This document shows, piece after piece, positions 1 through 8,299 of a stretch of DNA of 64,000 bases. A program made the translations under genes and the position numbers. The notes under the pieces were generated by a model that saw only the letters and a list, made by a program, of their open reading frames with translations, was not told where the DNA came from and searched no databases. This stretch comes from DASSJM01 sp036280655 (GTDB taxonomy: Bacteria; Actinomycetota; UBA4738; HRBIN12). The stretch is taken from contig DASUQI010000069.1 of assembly GCA_036280655.1 (NCBI GenBank), positions 1-64,000 on the forward strand. The letters are read 5' to 3'. Numbering within the stretch: the stretch's first letter is position 1; every line of letters begins with the position of its first letter.

Positions 1-411
1 GACGCAGGCGATGAGCTCCGCCGCATCGCAGCGGAGACGAAGAGGAGGAAGGCGAGGGCGCGAACGTCGCTCGGGACGCTCATCCGAGGCCGATTCGCGA
101 GGAGATTGATGCTGTTCGGGGTGATGCACCAACGCGTCAACGTGACGACCGCCAGCATCCCCGGTCCCGAGGTGCCGCTCTACCTTTGCGGCGCGAGGGT
201 GCTGGAGGTGTTCCCGGTACTGCCACTCATCGCCAACGAGCCTCTCGGCGTCGGCGCGCTCTCGTACGCGGGAGCGCTGAGTATCGGCATCGTCGCCGAC
301 CGGGACGCCTACCCGGATCTCGACGTCTTGGTGGCCGGAGCGCGTGAGGAGCTGGAGCTGCTCGGCGTACCGACCCATCCGACGCCAACGCTGAAGGAGG
401 TACTCGTATGA
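1..411 (+). CDS. Wax ester synthase/diacylglycerol acyltransferase, C-terminal part (5'-truncated by window edge)
   Basis: The frame is open from base 1 to a TGA at 409-411, so the gene begins before the window. The visible ~136 residues match the C-terminal domain of the WS/DGAT family and align with the end of the complete homologue at 2757-4232: both share an xPGPxxPLYxxGAR motif, an LSYAG motif and a D-PDLDVL motif. Family members esterify acyl-CoA to long-chain alcohols or diacylglycerol to make storage lipids. The active-site HHxxxDG motif would lie upstream and cannot be seen. The stop overlaps the next ATG in an ATGA, suggesting co-translation with the hydrolase. Confidence 0.8.
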   Translation, partial: DAGDELRRIAAETKRRKARARTSLGTLIRGRFARRLMLFGVMHQRVNVTTASIPGPEVPLYLCGARVLEVFPVLPLIANEPLGVGALSYAGALSIGIVADRDAYPDLDVLVAGAREELELLGVPTHPTPTLKEVLV

Positions 412-1277
412 CAACGATGACGATCCGAGACGTTCGGCTGTTCGTCGAGGTCGTTGGCCGTGGTTACCCACTCGCGCTGATGCACGGCGGCCCGGGAGGA
501 GATCACTGGACCATGCTGCCGTTCCGGGAGTTGTCGGACCGGTTCATGCTGGTCTTCTACGACCATCGCTGCAACGGACGGTCGGTCGGCGCGCCCGTCA
601 CGTCGATGACTTGGGAGAACCTCACGGCGGACGCAGATGCGCTGCGCGAGAGGCTCGGGTTCGACAAGTGGGCGGTGCTCGGGCACTCGTTCGGCGGCAA
701 GGTGGCGCTCGAGTACGCGCTGCGGTACCCGGATCGCTTGTCGCACCTCGTCCTGCTCGACGCGGGCGGGGACAGCTTCTGGGACCAGGAGAACGCGCCG
801 GAGTTGCTCGCCAAGCGTGGGTTCGGCCGCAAGAAGGTGGAGCTTGCCCGGCGGTGGTTCAACGGTCGGATCGCGCCCTGGGAGTTCTACCCGACGCTGA
901 TGAGGCTCGGCACCGCCTACGACCCCCACACGAGCTTCCTCTCGGGGATGCGAATGATGTTCGCGGAGCGTCGCTCGAAGGGGCGACCACGGGCCGAGAT
1001 CTTCGGCTTCAGTCACCTGACGAAGGGCTGGACGGTCATGGACCGTCTTGCCGAGATCAGGGTGCCGACGCTGGTGATGGCTGGGCGGGACGACTTCGTG
1101 TTCCCACCTGAGCACCAGGGTCAGCTCGCGGCCGGGATCCCGGGCGCGCGTCTGGAGATCATCGAGCGCGCCGGGCACAACCCGCACAACGAGCGAACTG
1201 CCGAGGTCATGAAGGCGGTCAGGGACTTTATCCCGACCGACGTTCGCCTCTCCGGCGGCGTTGCGGCGGCTGCGTGA
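408..1277 (+). CDS. Alpha/beta hydrolase (proline iminopeptidase-like)
   Basis: This 289-aa protein has a complete alpha/beta-hydrolase core. It shows an HGGPGG oxyanion motif at residues 26-31, the nucleophile elbow GHSFGG with Ser94, a late acidic residue in MAGRDDFVFP and the catalytic His in RAGHNPHNE. The HGGPG motif is typical of S33 prolyl aminopeptidases, but many relatives are esterases, so the substrate is unknown. Translation probably couples to the preceding acyltransferase through the ATGA overlap at 408-411. The position between two acyltransferases and PPOX proteins makes an ester or lipid substrate plausible (inference). Confidence 0.85.
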   Translation: MTTMTIRDVRLFVEVVGRGYPLALMHGGPGGDHWTMLPFRELSDRFMLVFYDHRCNGRSVGAPVTSMTWENLTADADALRERLGFDKWAVLGHSFGGKVALEYALRYPDRLSHLVLLDAGGDSFWDQENAPELLAKRGFGRKKVELARRWFNGRIAPWEFYPTLMRLGTAYDPHTSFLSGMRMMFAERRSKGRPRAEIFGFSHLTKGWTVMDRLAEIRVPTLVMAGRDDFVFPPEHQGQLAAGIPGARLEIIERAGHNPHNERTAEVMKAVRDFIPTDVRLSGGVAAAA

Positions 1278-1281
1278 CGCC

Positions 1282-1749
1282 ATGGCGACGATCGGCCTGC
1301 TCGGGGATCACGCCTCGACCGAGGTCCCGGCATCCCACCTTGACCTCGTCGAATGCCCGCCGGTCGCCGCCCTCACCACGGTCACGCCAGGTGGGTATCC
1401 ACAGACCTCCGTCGTGTGGTGCGACTTCGACGGGGAGTACGTGCGGATCAACACGATGCGCGGCTTTGCCAAGGAGCGGAACATGCGTCGCGATCCGCGG
1501 GTGACACTGCTCTGTTACGACCCGCGCCGACCTCTGCGCTACCTCGAGGTCCGGGGAACGGTCGTGGACATGACCGAGAACGGTGCGGCCGAACACCTGG
1601 ATGACCTGGCCTCCAAGTACGAGGGCCGGCCGATCCGCTTCTTCGGCGATTCGATCCCGGCACGCTTCGCGAAGACCGAAACCCCGGTGCTGTGCCGGAT
1701 CCGCCCGACGCATGTCGCGGCGGTCGACGCCACGGGGGCAAGAACATGA
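1282..1749 (+). CDS. PPOX-class F420-type flavin/deazaflavin-binding oxidoreductase
   Basis: The 155-aa product has the split-barrel fold signature of pyridoxamine 5'-phosphate oxidase-like proteins: an early ALTTVTPGGYPQTSVVW segment, a central NTMRG-F-KERNM loop and a DPRVTLLCYDP strand. Actinobacterial members of this class bind coenzyme F420 and reduce varied substrates. F420 use is supported by the F420-biosynthesis gene cofC at 15796-16434. I chose ATG 1282, five bases after the hydrolase stop, over a TTG at 1261 inside that gene. It is a tandem paralogue of the next gene, which starts in its ATGA stop overlap. The substrate is unknown. Confidence 0.82.
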   Translation: MATIGLLGDHASTEVPASHLDLVECPPVAALTTVTPGGYPQTSVVWCDFDGEYVRINTMRGFAKERNMRRDPRVTLLCYDPRRPLRYLEVRGTVVDMTENGAAEHLDDLASKYEGRPIRFFGDSIPARFAKTETPVLCRIRPTHVAAVDATGART

Positions 1750-2195
1750 GCACGCTCGTCGCCCCAGAGACCCTCCCGATCCCGGCCTCGCACCTCGATT
1801 TGCTGACCGGACCGATCTGCGGGGTGCTCACGACGATGGGCGGCGACGGCCAGCCGCAATCGAGCCTGGTGTGGGTCGACCACGACGGCGAGTGCGCACG
1901 GACCAACACGACGCTCCAGCGGCAGAAGGGTCGGAACATGCTCGCCAACCCGAAGGTCAGCCTGCTGGTGGTCGACCCGGGTAACACGTCCCGCTTCATC
2001 CAGATCCGCGGCGACGCGGAGCTCGTCACCGACGGCGCGTTCGAGCACCTCGACGCGCTGACCCGCATGTACACGGACCACCACTGCTTCTACGGCCACG
2101 TCTACCCGGTCGCTCAAAGATCGCGCGAGACGCGAGTGATCTGCCGGATCCATGCGCGACGGATCACCCTCGACGCGATCCACGCCGGAGATTGA
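1746..2195 (+). CDS. PPOX-class F420-type oxidoreductase, second tandem copy
   Basis: This 149-aa split-barrel protein is clearly paralogous to its neighbour. Both have an IPASHLDL-like start, a TTMGGDGQPQSSLVWVD strand, an RQKGRNML loop and an NPKVSLLVVDP strand. The start overlaps the previous stop (ATGA at 1746-1749), so the two are probably translated together and could form a heterodimer, since the family is dimeric. Cofactor (F420 or flavin) and substrate cannot be assigned from sequence alone. Confidence 0.82.
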   Translation: MSTLVAPETLPIPASHLDLLTGPICGVLTTMGGDGQPQSSLVWVDHDGECARTNTTLQRQKGRNMLANPKVSLLVVDPGNTSRFIQIRGDAELVTDGAFEHLDALTRMYTDHHCFYGHVYPVAQRSRETRVICRIHARRITLDAIHAGD

Positions 2196-2202
2196 GGCGA
2201 AC

Positions 2203-2658
2203 GTGGATCTGAAGGCACTCGTCGGGAGCGGAGACAGGATCGGCCTTTTCACGCTGCCGTTCGTGATCGTCGGTCTGGTTCTGAACGTCGCCTTTCCAGC
2301 GCTCTTCGATGTCGGCGGTCCACCGCCCGTCCTGGCGGTGGTCTCCGTGGTCGTCTTGATCGTCGGCGTCACGATCTGGATATGGTCGGTCGTGCTGATC
2401 TTGACGAGGGTTCCTCCAGGAGAGCTGATCACGAGCGGGCCGTATTCCTTGGTGAAGCATCCGCTCTACACGGCTGTGGCTCTGCTGGTGCTCCCATGGA
2501 TCGGCTTCCTGCTCAACACGTGGCTGGGAGCTCTGATCGGGATCGTCTTGTATGTCGGGTCCAGGATCTACGCCCCTGCGGAAGAGGCGTCCCTGTCAGA
2601 GACCTTCGGCGCGAAGTGGGATGAGTACTCCAGCACGGTGAAGATGCCGTGGCTGTGA
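2203..2658 (+). CDS. Isoprenylcysteine carboxyl methyltransferase/PEMT-like membrane protein
   Basis: This is a ~151-aa polytopic membrane protein of the ICMT/phospholipid-methyltransferase family. Four hydrophobic segments are visible, followed by the family signature GPYSLVKHPLYTA, then an EEASLSETFGAKWDEY stretch that includes the SAM-binding region. The GTG at 2203, preceded by a GAGG, is preferred because the upstream extension overlaps the previous gene and is non-hydrophobic. Bacterial members methylate small or lipid substrates and are rarely characterised. Its place in a lipid-enzyme operon is consistent with a membrane substrate (inference). Confidence 0.78.
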   Translation: MDLKALVGSGDRIGLFTLPFVIVGLVLNVAFPALFDVGGPPPVLAVVSVVVLIVGVTIWIWSVVLILTRVPPGELITSGPYSLVKHPLYTAVALLVLPWIGFLLNTWLGALIGIVLYVGSRIYAPAEEASLSETFGAKWDEYSSTVKMPWL

Positions 2659-2756
2659 ACGAGAAGCCGTCGCCCCGCGTCGCGTGGCCGTGTCTTCGAC
2701 AGGCGATCACCTTCATACTCGGAATCTACCTTCCATCTAGTGGAGGGCAGCAACCG

Positions 2757-4232
2757 ATGAGCAAGGCATCGCGCGGAGCTGATCACCCGGCACGCGAGCG
2801 CCGGTTGGAGCGACTAAGTCCGCTCGACGTGAGCAACCTGCGGGTGGAGGACCATGGCCTCCCCATGCACGTTGCGGCGCTCGCCATCCTCGAGGGAACG
2901 CCCCTCCTCGACGATTCCGGGCAGGTCCGGCTTGACGCGGTATGCGAGCACCTCGAACGGCGCTTGTACCTGGCCCCTCGTCTACGCCAGGTGCTTCACA
3001 GGCCAGGGTTCGGTCTGGGACCGCCGCTCTGGGTTGACGACCCGAGCTTCGATATCCGTGAGCACGTCCAAACCCGCGCCATTCCCGCGCCCGGCGACGA
3101 GGAAGCCCTGCTCAAGGGGTGCTCGGAGCTGAACGAGCCGCCGCTCGACCGATCCCGCCCGCTTTGGGAGGTCTGGCTGTTGACCGGGCTGGCAGACGGC
3201 ACCGTCGGGTTACTGGTTCGGCTGCATCACGTGGTTGCCGACGGCATCGCAGCCCTGGCCCTCATCGGTGCGCTGCTCGACGCGTCTCCCGATGCCCAGG
3301 CCCCGGTCACCTCACCCTGGATCTCCAGGCCCATACCCAGCACGCGGGAGCTGTTCGCCGACAACCGCGCTCGTCGTGCGGAGGCCGTGTCGCTTCTCCG
3401 CCACCCTAGCCGGATGGGCCGTCGCCTCGGGTGGCTCGTTGGCCAGGGCCGGCAGGTCCTTCGCGACGGGTTCGCCCCGCGCACCTCGTTCAACCGGCCG
3501 GTGGGGAGGCGCCGCCGTCTCGTCCTCGTCAGAGCGGATCTCGACCGGGCCAAGGTCGTGGCCCACGGGCACGGGGCCAAGGTAAACGACGTCGTGCTGA
3601 CGGCGGTGGCCGGTGGCGCCCAAAGACTCCTCGAGAGTCGGGGAGAGCTGAAGCCGGGGCTCGTCCTGAAGACCACGGTGGCGGCCTCGATTCGGGGGCC
3701 CGCCGACGATCCGGCCACCGGCAACCTGGTGGGGATCATGCTGGCCCCGCTGCCCGTGACAGAAGCCGATCCGGTCCGCCGGCTGGAAGGGATCGGCCAA
3801 GCGATGGCGAAACGGAAGCGACATCCTCCCTACCAGCCCAGCGCCCGGTTTTCCCAGCGGTTGTGGGTGCGTGCGATGTTTCACCAGCGCCTGGTCAACC
3901 TGTTCACCAGCAACCTTCCTGGTCCCCCCATACCCCTCTATTTCGCGGGGGCACGGATCCTCCAGCTGTTCCAGGTCGGTGTGATGCAGGGAAACATCAC
4001 CATCGGGGTCGGGGTGCTCTCGTACGCGGGCCAGCTGAACTTCGACATCGTCGGTGATGCCGATGTAGTCCCAGACCTGGATGTGTTTGCGGAGGGACTC
4101 TCTGACGCCCTGGACCAGCTGGAGGTCGAACTCCAAAGTCCGACATCTCTCGGTCCGGGTAGTGGCCGGGAGCAGCCGGGTGAGATGGAGGGGCGCCCCC
4201 TCGGCCCGGACCGATCCGGATGGGGGACGTGA
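2757..4232 (+). CDS. Wax ester synthase/diacylglycerol acyltransferase (WS/DGAT)
   Basis: This 491-aa enzyme carries the family's catalytic HHxxxDG motif as HHVVADG at residues 157-163, and the N-terminal LSPLDVSNLRVED segment typical of the group. The C-terminal DUF1298 part contains NLPGPPIPLYFAG and GVGVLSYAG. It should condense fatty acyl-CoA with diacylglycerol or fatty alcohol to form triacylglycerol or wax ester at the inner membrane. ATG 2757 has a GGAGGG ribosome-binding site; the in-frame extension back to 2649 overlaps the preceding gene. The stop TGA overlaps the next ATG (TGATG), implying coupling to the SRPBCC gene. Confidence 0.9.
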   Translation: MSKASRGADHPARERRLERLSPLDVSNLRVEDHGLPMHVAALAILEGTPLLDDSGQVRLDAVCEHLERRLYLAPRLRQVLHRPGFGLGPPLWVDDPSFDIREHVQTRAIPAPGDEEALLKGCSELNEPPLDRSRPLWEVWLLTGLADGTVGLLVRLHHVVADGIAALALIGALLDASPDAQAPVTSPWISRPIPSTRELFADNRARRAEAVSLLRHPSRMGRRLGWLVGQGRQVLRDGFAPRTSFNRPVGRRRRLVLVRADLDRAKVVAHGHGAKVNDVVLTAVAGGAQRLLESRGELKPGLVLKTTVAASIRGPADDPATGNLVGIMLAPLPVTEADPVRRLEGIGQAMAKRKRHPPYQPSARFSQRLWVRAMFHQRLVNLFTSNLPGPPIPLYFAGARILQLFQVGVMQGNITIGVGVLSYAGQLNFDIVGDADVVPDLDVFAEGLSDALDQLEVELQSPTSLGPGSGREQPGEMEGRPLGPDRSGWGT

Positions 4233-4945
4233 TGGGCATCAAGCACGTTGTTGGCCTGGGGGTCCTGGCGCTGGTCGGATACGACAGAGTTGTGCGCCCG
4301 CGGTTGCTCGATTGGGGCTCCACCCCGGATGAACGGAGCCGACCACTCCCGGGCGATGAGATCGTGACCGACGTCGTCCCCGCCGCGATGGGACGTCATA
4401 CGCGGGCGGTGACGATCGACGCGCCGCCGGAGGCGATCTGGCCGTGGCTGGTGCAGATCGGCGATCGCCGCGCCGGGTTCTACAGCTATGACTGGTTCGA
4501 GCGGGCGACCGGGACGGTGCACTACATCGAGGGCAGGCATTCCGCCGCCCGCATCCATCCTGAGCTGCAGGACCTGAAGGTCGGCGACCGTATCGACACG
4601 GGCTCGATCGGCCCCGACTTCCGGATCGGCTCGCCGGTCACCGTCCTCGAGCCGAACCGCGCTCTAGTCATGGGCACATGGGCCTTCGTGCTGGACCCGC
4701 TCGCAGGCGGCAGGACCCGGCTGCTAGTACGGGAAGCGTACCCCGGATGGATCCGTCTGGCGGTGCCGGTCCGATTCGGGCTGCTCCGGGCCATCGGGGC
4801 CGCGATCGACTACGCGGTGGGGGAGCCGCTGCACTTCGTGATGGAGCGCAAGATGATGCTCGGCCTCAAGCAGCGGGCCGAAGGTGCTGCCACCCAGCCA
4901 CCGACGAGCGCTGGACGTCGCGGCGATGATCGAGTGACGCGGTAA
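4232..4945 (+). CDS. SRPBCC (START-like) family protein with N-terminal hydrophobic segment
   Basis: The 237-aa protein has a short N-terminal hydrophobic segment (about residues 5-20) and a START/Bet v1-like ligand-binding fold beginning at VTIDAPPEAIWPWLVQIG. Such folds bind hydrophobic ligands such as lipids or polyketides. ATG 4232 overlaps the acyltransferase stop and follows a GGGGGAC; an ATG at 4220 is also in frame. It is a paralogue of the next gene (shared DAPPE-WPW, LQDLKVGD and FVMERKMMLG-K motifs). Coupling to a WS/DGAT suggests a role in handling the acyl substrate or product (inference). Confidence 0.78.
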   Translation: MGIKHVVGLGVLALVGYDRVVRPRLLDWGSTPDERSRPLPGDEIVTDVVPAAMGRHTRAVTIDAPPEAIWPWLVQIGDRRAGFYSYDWFERATGTVHYIEGRHSAARIHPELQDLKVGDRIDTGSIGPDFRIGSPVTVLEPNRALVMGTWAFVLDPLAGGRTRLLVREAYPGWIRLAVPVRFGLLRAIGAAIDYAVGEPLHFVMERKMMLGLKQRAEGAATQPPTSAGRRGDDRVTR

Positions 4946-5110
4946 CGGAATCTGCGCCCCCAGGCCCAGAGCGAGCACCCACAACCGCCGAGACCTCCAA
5001 CGAGGACGGGGCCACCTAGATCCATGGCGGGGAATACGCCTCGACTCCCCCCAGGGACCACGGACAGCCCCCGGGACTATCCTCAACCCGGCGGATCCGG
5101 GGGTGATGAG

Positions 5111-5785
5111 ATGGGCCCACGCCGCGGGAAGCTAGCGTTGACCCTGGACACGCTATCCGCAGTCCCCATCTGGGCGGTCAGCCCGGTGGTGCGACGCTGG
5201 CACATGCGCTGGGGAGCGACGGACGCCGAGGTAGCTGGGCCGATGCCGGGTGACGAGGTCGTCCCTCGGGCGCAGTTCAATGCGACACGGTCCATCACGA
5301 TCGACGCGCCGCCAGAACAAGTGTGGCCGTGGATCGCGCAGCTCGGCTACCGCCGTGGTGGCTTTTACACGTACGACCAGGTTGACAACGCAGGTGAGCC
5401 GAGCGCCGACCGCATCATCCAGGAGTACCAAGATCTCAAGGTCGGCGACCCGATCCCCATGTGGCACGAGTCGCATGGTCTCGCGATCGCGTACGTGGTC
5501 GATTCCTTCGAGGTCCCCACGTGGATGCTGTGGGTGCATCGGCCGCATGAGAACGAGGATCCGGACAGCACATGGAGTTGGCGACTCTACGAGGCGCCGA
5601 CCGGAGCCACGCGGCTCGTCACTCGCATGAAGCAGGACTACCGATGGGGGACTCCGCAATTAGCGTTGTTCAACCTGATCCTGATGGAGTTCGGAGACTT
5701 CGCTATGGAACGGCGGATGCTGAAGGGGATCAAGGTGAGAGCAGAGCGACTGAAGCGGAACGGTTCGGCCGATGCTCAGGAGTGA
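5111..5785 (+). CDS. SRPBCC (START-like) family protein, paralogue of preceding gene
   Basis: The ~224-aa product repeats the architecture of the gene at 4232: an N-terminal hydrophobic or amphipathic stretch, ITIDAPPEQVWPWIAQLG, a YQDLKVGD motif and a C-terminal FAMERRMLKGIK helix. I prefer ATG 5111, which has GGGGGTGATGAG upstream. The in-frame extension to 5024 is proline/glycine-rich and looks non-coding. Identity to the sibling seems concentrated in motifs, so the pair is an old duplication. The hydrophobic ligand is unknown. Confidence 0.75.
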   Translation: MGPRRGKLALTLDTLSAVPIWAVSPVVRRWHMRWGATDAEVAGPMPGDEVVPRAQFNATRSITIDAPPEQVWPWIAQLGYRRGGFYTYDQVDNAGEPSADRIIQEYQDLKVGDPIPMWHESHGLAIAYVVDSFEVPTWMLWVHRPHENEDPDSTWSWRLYEAPTGATRLVTRMKQDYRWGTPQLALFNLILMEFGDFAMERRMLKGIKVRAERLKRNGSADAQE

Positions 5786-5955
5786 CCAGAATCGAACCCG
5801 GTCCGGAGTCGTCCGCTGAAGGGCAATCGGATTCGCCTCCTCACCCGACTCAAGCAGCGCACCTCGGGAGTCTCGGCGCAGCGATCTTGGCGCTCGTGCT
5901 GCTGGAGGGCCGCACGTGCTCGGCGTCCTGAGAACGGCGCCCGGAGGAAGGGACG

Positions 5956-6353
5956 ATGTGGACCTTCAAGAACGTCTTCGCGCTCGGACTGATCCTGTTC
6001 GGGACGACGTTCCTGTGGATGACCGCGTCCATGGCCGGCAAGACGCCGCCACCGAGCGGGACCGCGTGGACGCCTGGAAACGTGCTCTGCTGCGTCGCGA
6101 TTATGGGCTTCGCGATCGCGGCATGGGTCGTGTTCAAGGAGTACTCGTGGTGGGAAACACCCGCTCTCTTCTGTCCGGCGTCGTCGGGCTGGCGGCCGTG
6201 GTCCCGTTCGTCGTCGGGCAGAGCCAGCTCGATGTGGGGTTCGGAGACCTCGGCGTCCAGATCAACCTGTGGATGCACATCGTGGGCAGCGCGGCGGTGA
6301 TCGCGATCGTCTTCCTGCCGGCGGCTCACGACTGGGTCACGCGGTGGCTTTGA
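5956..6353 (+). pseudogene. Small polytopic membrane protein with a frameshift
   Basis: A good ribosome-binding site (GGAGGAAGGGACG) precedes ATG 5956, and about 67 residues with two hydrophobic segments follow, up to FKEYSWWE near 6155. After that the frame turns into Ser/Arg-rich nonsense. The neighbouring frame instead continues with convincing membrane sequence (LLSGVVGLAAVVPFVVGQ, then INLWMHIVGSAAVIAIVFL) to a stop at 6351-6353. The two halves join into a plausible ~132-aa, four-helix protein, so one indel near 6155-6170 seems to have split it. A sequencing error or two separate overlapping genes cannot be excluded. Function unknown. Confidence 0.55.
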
Positions 6354-6438
6354 CGTGACGCGATCACTCGCCCGAGCCCGCCACACCCGGCGTCAGCCGC
6401 CAAGGAGTCGAGCTTATGAGCCGAGCGGAGCGTGAACG

Positions 6439-6693
6439 ATGAGGATCGCGTATCTCTACTGGATGAAGGACGAGCCCGACCGGGTCAAGTCGGTCGCGCC
6501 CGAGCACGCCGCGTATTGGCACGACCTCGCGTCTCCCGGGTACCTGGGTGGGCCGTTCGCCGATCGGTCGGGCGGATTGATCACCTTCGAGGCCGATTCG
6601 CTTGAGCACGCGGAGAGCATCATCGCCGCCGATCCGTTCGTACGGGAGGAGCTGCTGGAGAGCTCGGTGGTGAAGCAGTGGTTACCGGAATAG
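6439..6693 (+). CDS. YciI-like (YCII-related) protein
   Basis: This 84-aa protein covers the whole YCII-related domain: an N-terminal YLYWMKD strand, a GGPFADRSGGLITFEA hairpin and the conserved DPFVREEL motif. YciI-like proteins have a ferredoxin-like fold with a conserved His/Asp pair and are suspected small enzymes; related muconolactone-type proteins work on aromatic compounds. The start has a weak ribosome-binding site (CGGAGCG). No partner is evident beyond the surrounding accessory genes. Confidence 0.75.
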   Translation: MRIAYLYWMKDEPDRVKSVAPEHAAYWHDLASPGYLGGPFADRSGGLITFEADSLEHAESIIAADPFVREELLESSVVKQWLPE

Positions 6694-6819
6694 ACATTCG
6701 CCGAGCGCACAACACGCGAACTGCTGTGGGCGGAAGGCAGGCCGACGTGGGCCCACAGGACGCGGGTGGGTCATCGATAGGTCGACGTCCCCAAGCCTGG
6801 TGGGAGGAGCCGAGGTGAC

Positions 6820-7266
6820 GTGAGCGAGCGTGGCTGGGTGACCGTCGAGAACGCGGTCGAGATCGCGCGGCCTCCGGAGGACGTCTTCGACTACCTGACC
6901 GACATCACCAAGGAGTTTGCGTGGAACCCCCGGACCCGGCGCGTGGAGAAGCTCACCCCGGGGGAGATCGGTGCCGGCACTCGGTTCGATGCCGAGTGGA
7001 TCAAGGGCAACCCGACGACCGTGGAGTACGTCCCGTTCGAGCGTCCGACCGCCTGGGCATCGATCGCTCGTTCCCGGCCCCTGGACGCCAGGGCCGAAGG
7101 ACGGGTCTCGCCGACGGAGCGCGGCTCCCGCGTCGTGATCAGGACCGAGCTGCGACCCAAAGGCCTGCTCGCGCTCCTGTTGCCGGTGATGCGACGGACG
7201 ATGCGCCGGCGAGAAGAGGAGAACCTGGAAAGGGTCAGGACGATCTTGGAGGGGAAAAGGTCATGA
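6820..7266 (+). CDS. SRPBCC family protein (polyketide cyclase/dehydrase-like)
   Basis: The 148-aa protein is a compact SRPBCC domain: VENAVEIARPPEDVFDYL at the start, a TRFDAEW strand, a GSRVVIRTEL strand and a long C-terminal helix rich in Arg/Glu. GTG 6820 is used after GGGAGGAG. It belongs to the small polyketide cyclase-like group rather than to the two larger SRPBCC proteins upstream. Ligand unknown. The frame-broken hydrolase follows 60 bases downstream. Confidence 0.78.
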   Translation: MSERGWVTVENAVEIARPPEDVFDYLTDITKEFAWNPRTRRVEKLTPGEIGAGTRFDAEWIKGNPTTVEYVPFERPTAWASIARSRPLDARAEGRVSPTERGSRVVIRTELRPKGLLALLLPVMRRTMRRREEENLERVRTILEGKRS

Positions 7267-7326
7267 TCGTCATGCCTGCCGTCCGGTCCCCCAAGGTTCG
7301 GGGCCCGAAGGGAACGGGAGGTAGTC

Positions 7327-8194
7327 GTGGCAACGTACCGCGAGGACATGCGCCGGGCCTGGGAGCGCATCAACTCGTTCCCGACGCAGAGGCTCGAGAC
7401 GCCCTTCGGGACGATCGAGTACGCCGATCGGGGGGAGGGTGTGCCGCTCCTGCTATCGCACGGCGTCCTGGGTTGCCACGTCGATACCGACCACGGCTGG
7501 TGGGCGGACCTGGCGGGGCCGGGATTACCGGGTGATCGCACCGTCACGCTTCGGCTACTTCGGCTCAACGATGCCGAAGATGCCACGCCCGCCGACCAGG
7601 CGGAGGCCTACGCGATGCTGCTCGACCACCTGGGCGTCGATCGCGCCGTCGTGATCGCGTTCTCGGCGGGGAGCGGGTCGGTGCTCGAGTTCGCGCGGCG
7701 TCATCCAGAGCGCGTGATCGGGCTGATCCCGGCCTGCTGCCGATTGGGCGGAGGGATCACCACCCCTCAGGCGTTCCGCGCCGCTCTTCCGTCTCGCCTA
7801 CAGCTCCGACCGGCTCTTCTGGATCTTCAGGAGGGTCATGCCGGGCGCGTACTCGCGGATGATGGGGAGGCCAAAGGGGTATGGGCCCTTGTCACGGGAA
7901 TCGGAGGCGATGGCCGACTTTCTCTTCCCCCTCAAACCCAGGCGCGACGGTGCCGTCTTCCACGGGTTCGTCTCGAACATCGCCGCGGACCGGTTCCCCC
8001 TCGAGGAGGTAGCCGTTCCGACGCTGGTCATCAACGCCAGGGACGACACGTCGTTCGCGCCGTACCGGTTCGCCGTCAGGGCGGCAGAGCGCATCCCCGG
8101 CGCGAAGCTCGCCAGCATCGAAAGGGGTGGCCACTGGTTCCTTGGCCACGCCGCGGAGGTACGGGACGCGATCGGTGCGTTCGTCGGCGGATGA
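7327..8194 (+). pseudogene. Alpha/beta hydrolase broken by three frameshifts
   Basis: The gene starts in frame at GTG 7327 (MATYREDMRRAWERI), moves to the +1 frame near 7515-7522 for RDYRVIAPSRFGYFGS, returns near 7578 for DATPADQAEAYAMLLDHLG, and shifts again near 7785 for FRLAYSSDRLFWIFRR onward to the stop at 8192-8194. The spliced protein is a normal ~289-aa hydrolase. The nucleophile region IAFSAGSGS, the acid region NARDDTSFAPY and the His in RGGHWFLGH are all preserved. Conserved catalytic residues with three indels mean either recent decay or local sequence errors. The uninterrupted frame at 7327-8199 has a nonsense C-terminus. Confidence 0.72.
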
Positions 8195-8299
8195 CCTGAG
8201 CCCCTCCGATATGGATCCCTGCCCACGGGCCCCCCGGGACCATGACCTGGGGGAGTACTTCCGGGCTTCCCACGGCGCACCCACGATGGCTCTTCCGGC

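Noticed and set aside
309..1283. A 324-codon open frame on the minus strand opposite the hydrolase, and many similar long frames opposite or within genes elsewhere (for example 9296-10783, 12152-13978, 55260-57101).
   Set aside because: They are rich in Arg/Pro/Gly/His or lack domains, and lie opposite genes with clear motifs. In DNA this GC-rich, antisense frames stay open by codon bias.
5785..5860. A T-arm-like stretch (GGGTTCGATTC) on the minus strand after the second large SRPBCC gene, suggesting a tRNA or att remnant.
   Set aside because: The stems around it do not pair through five base pairs with a normal loop, and no acceptor stem or anticodon arm could be found.
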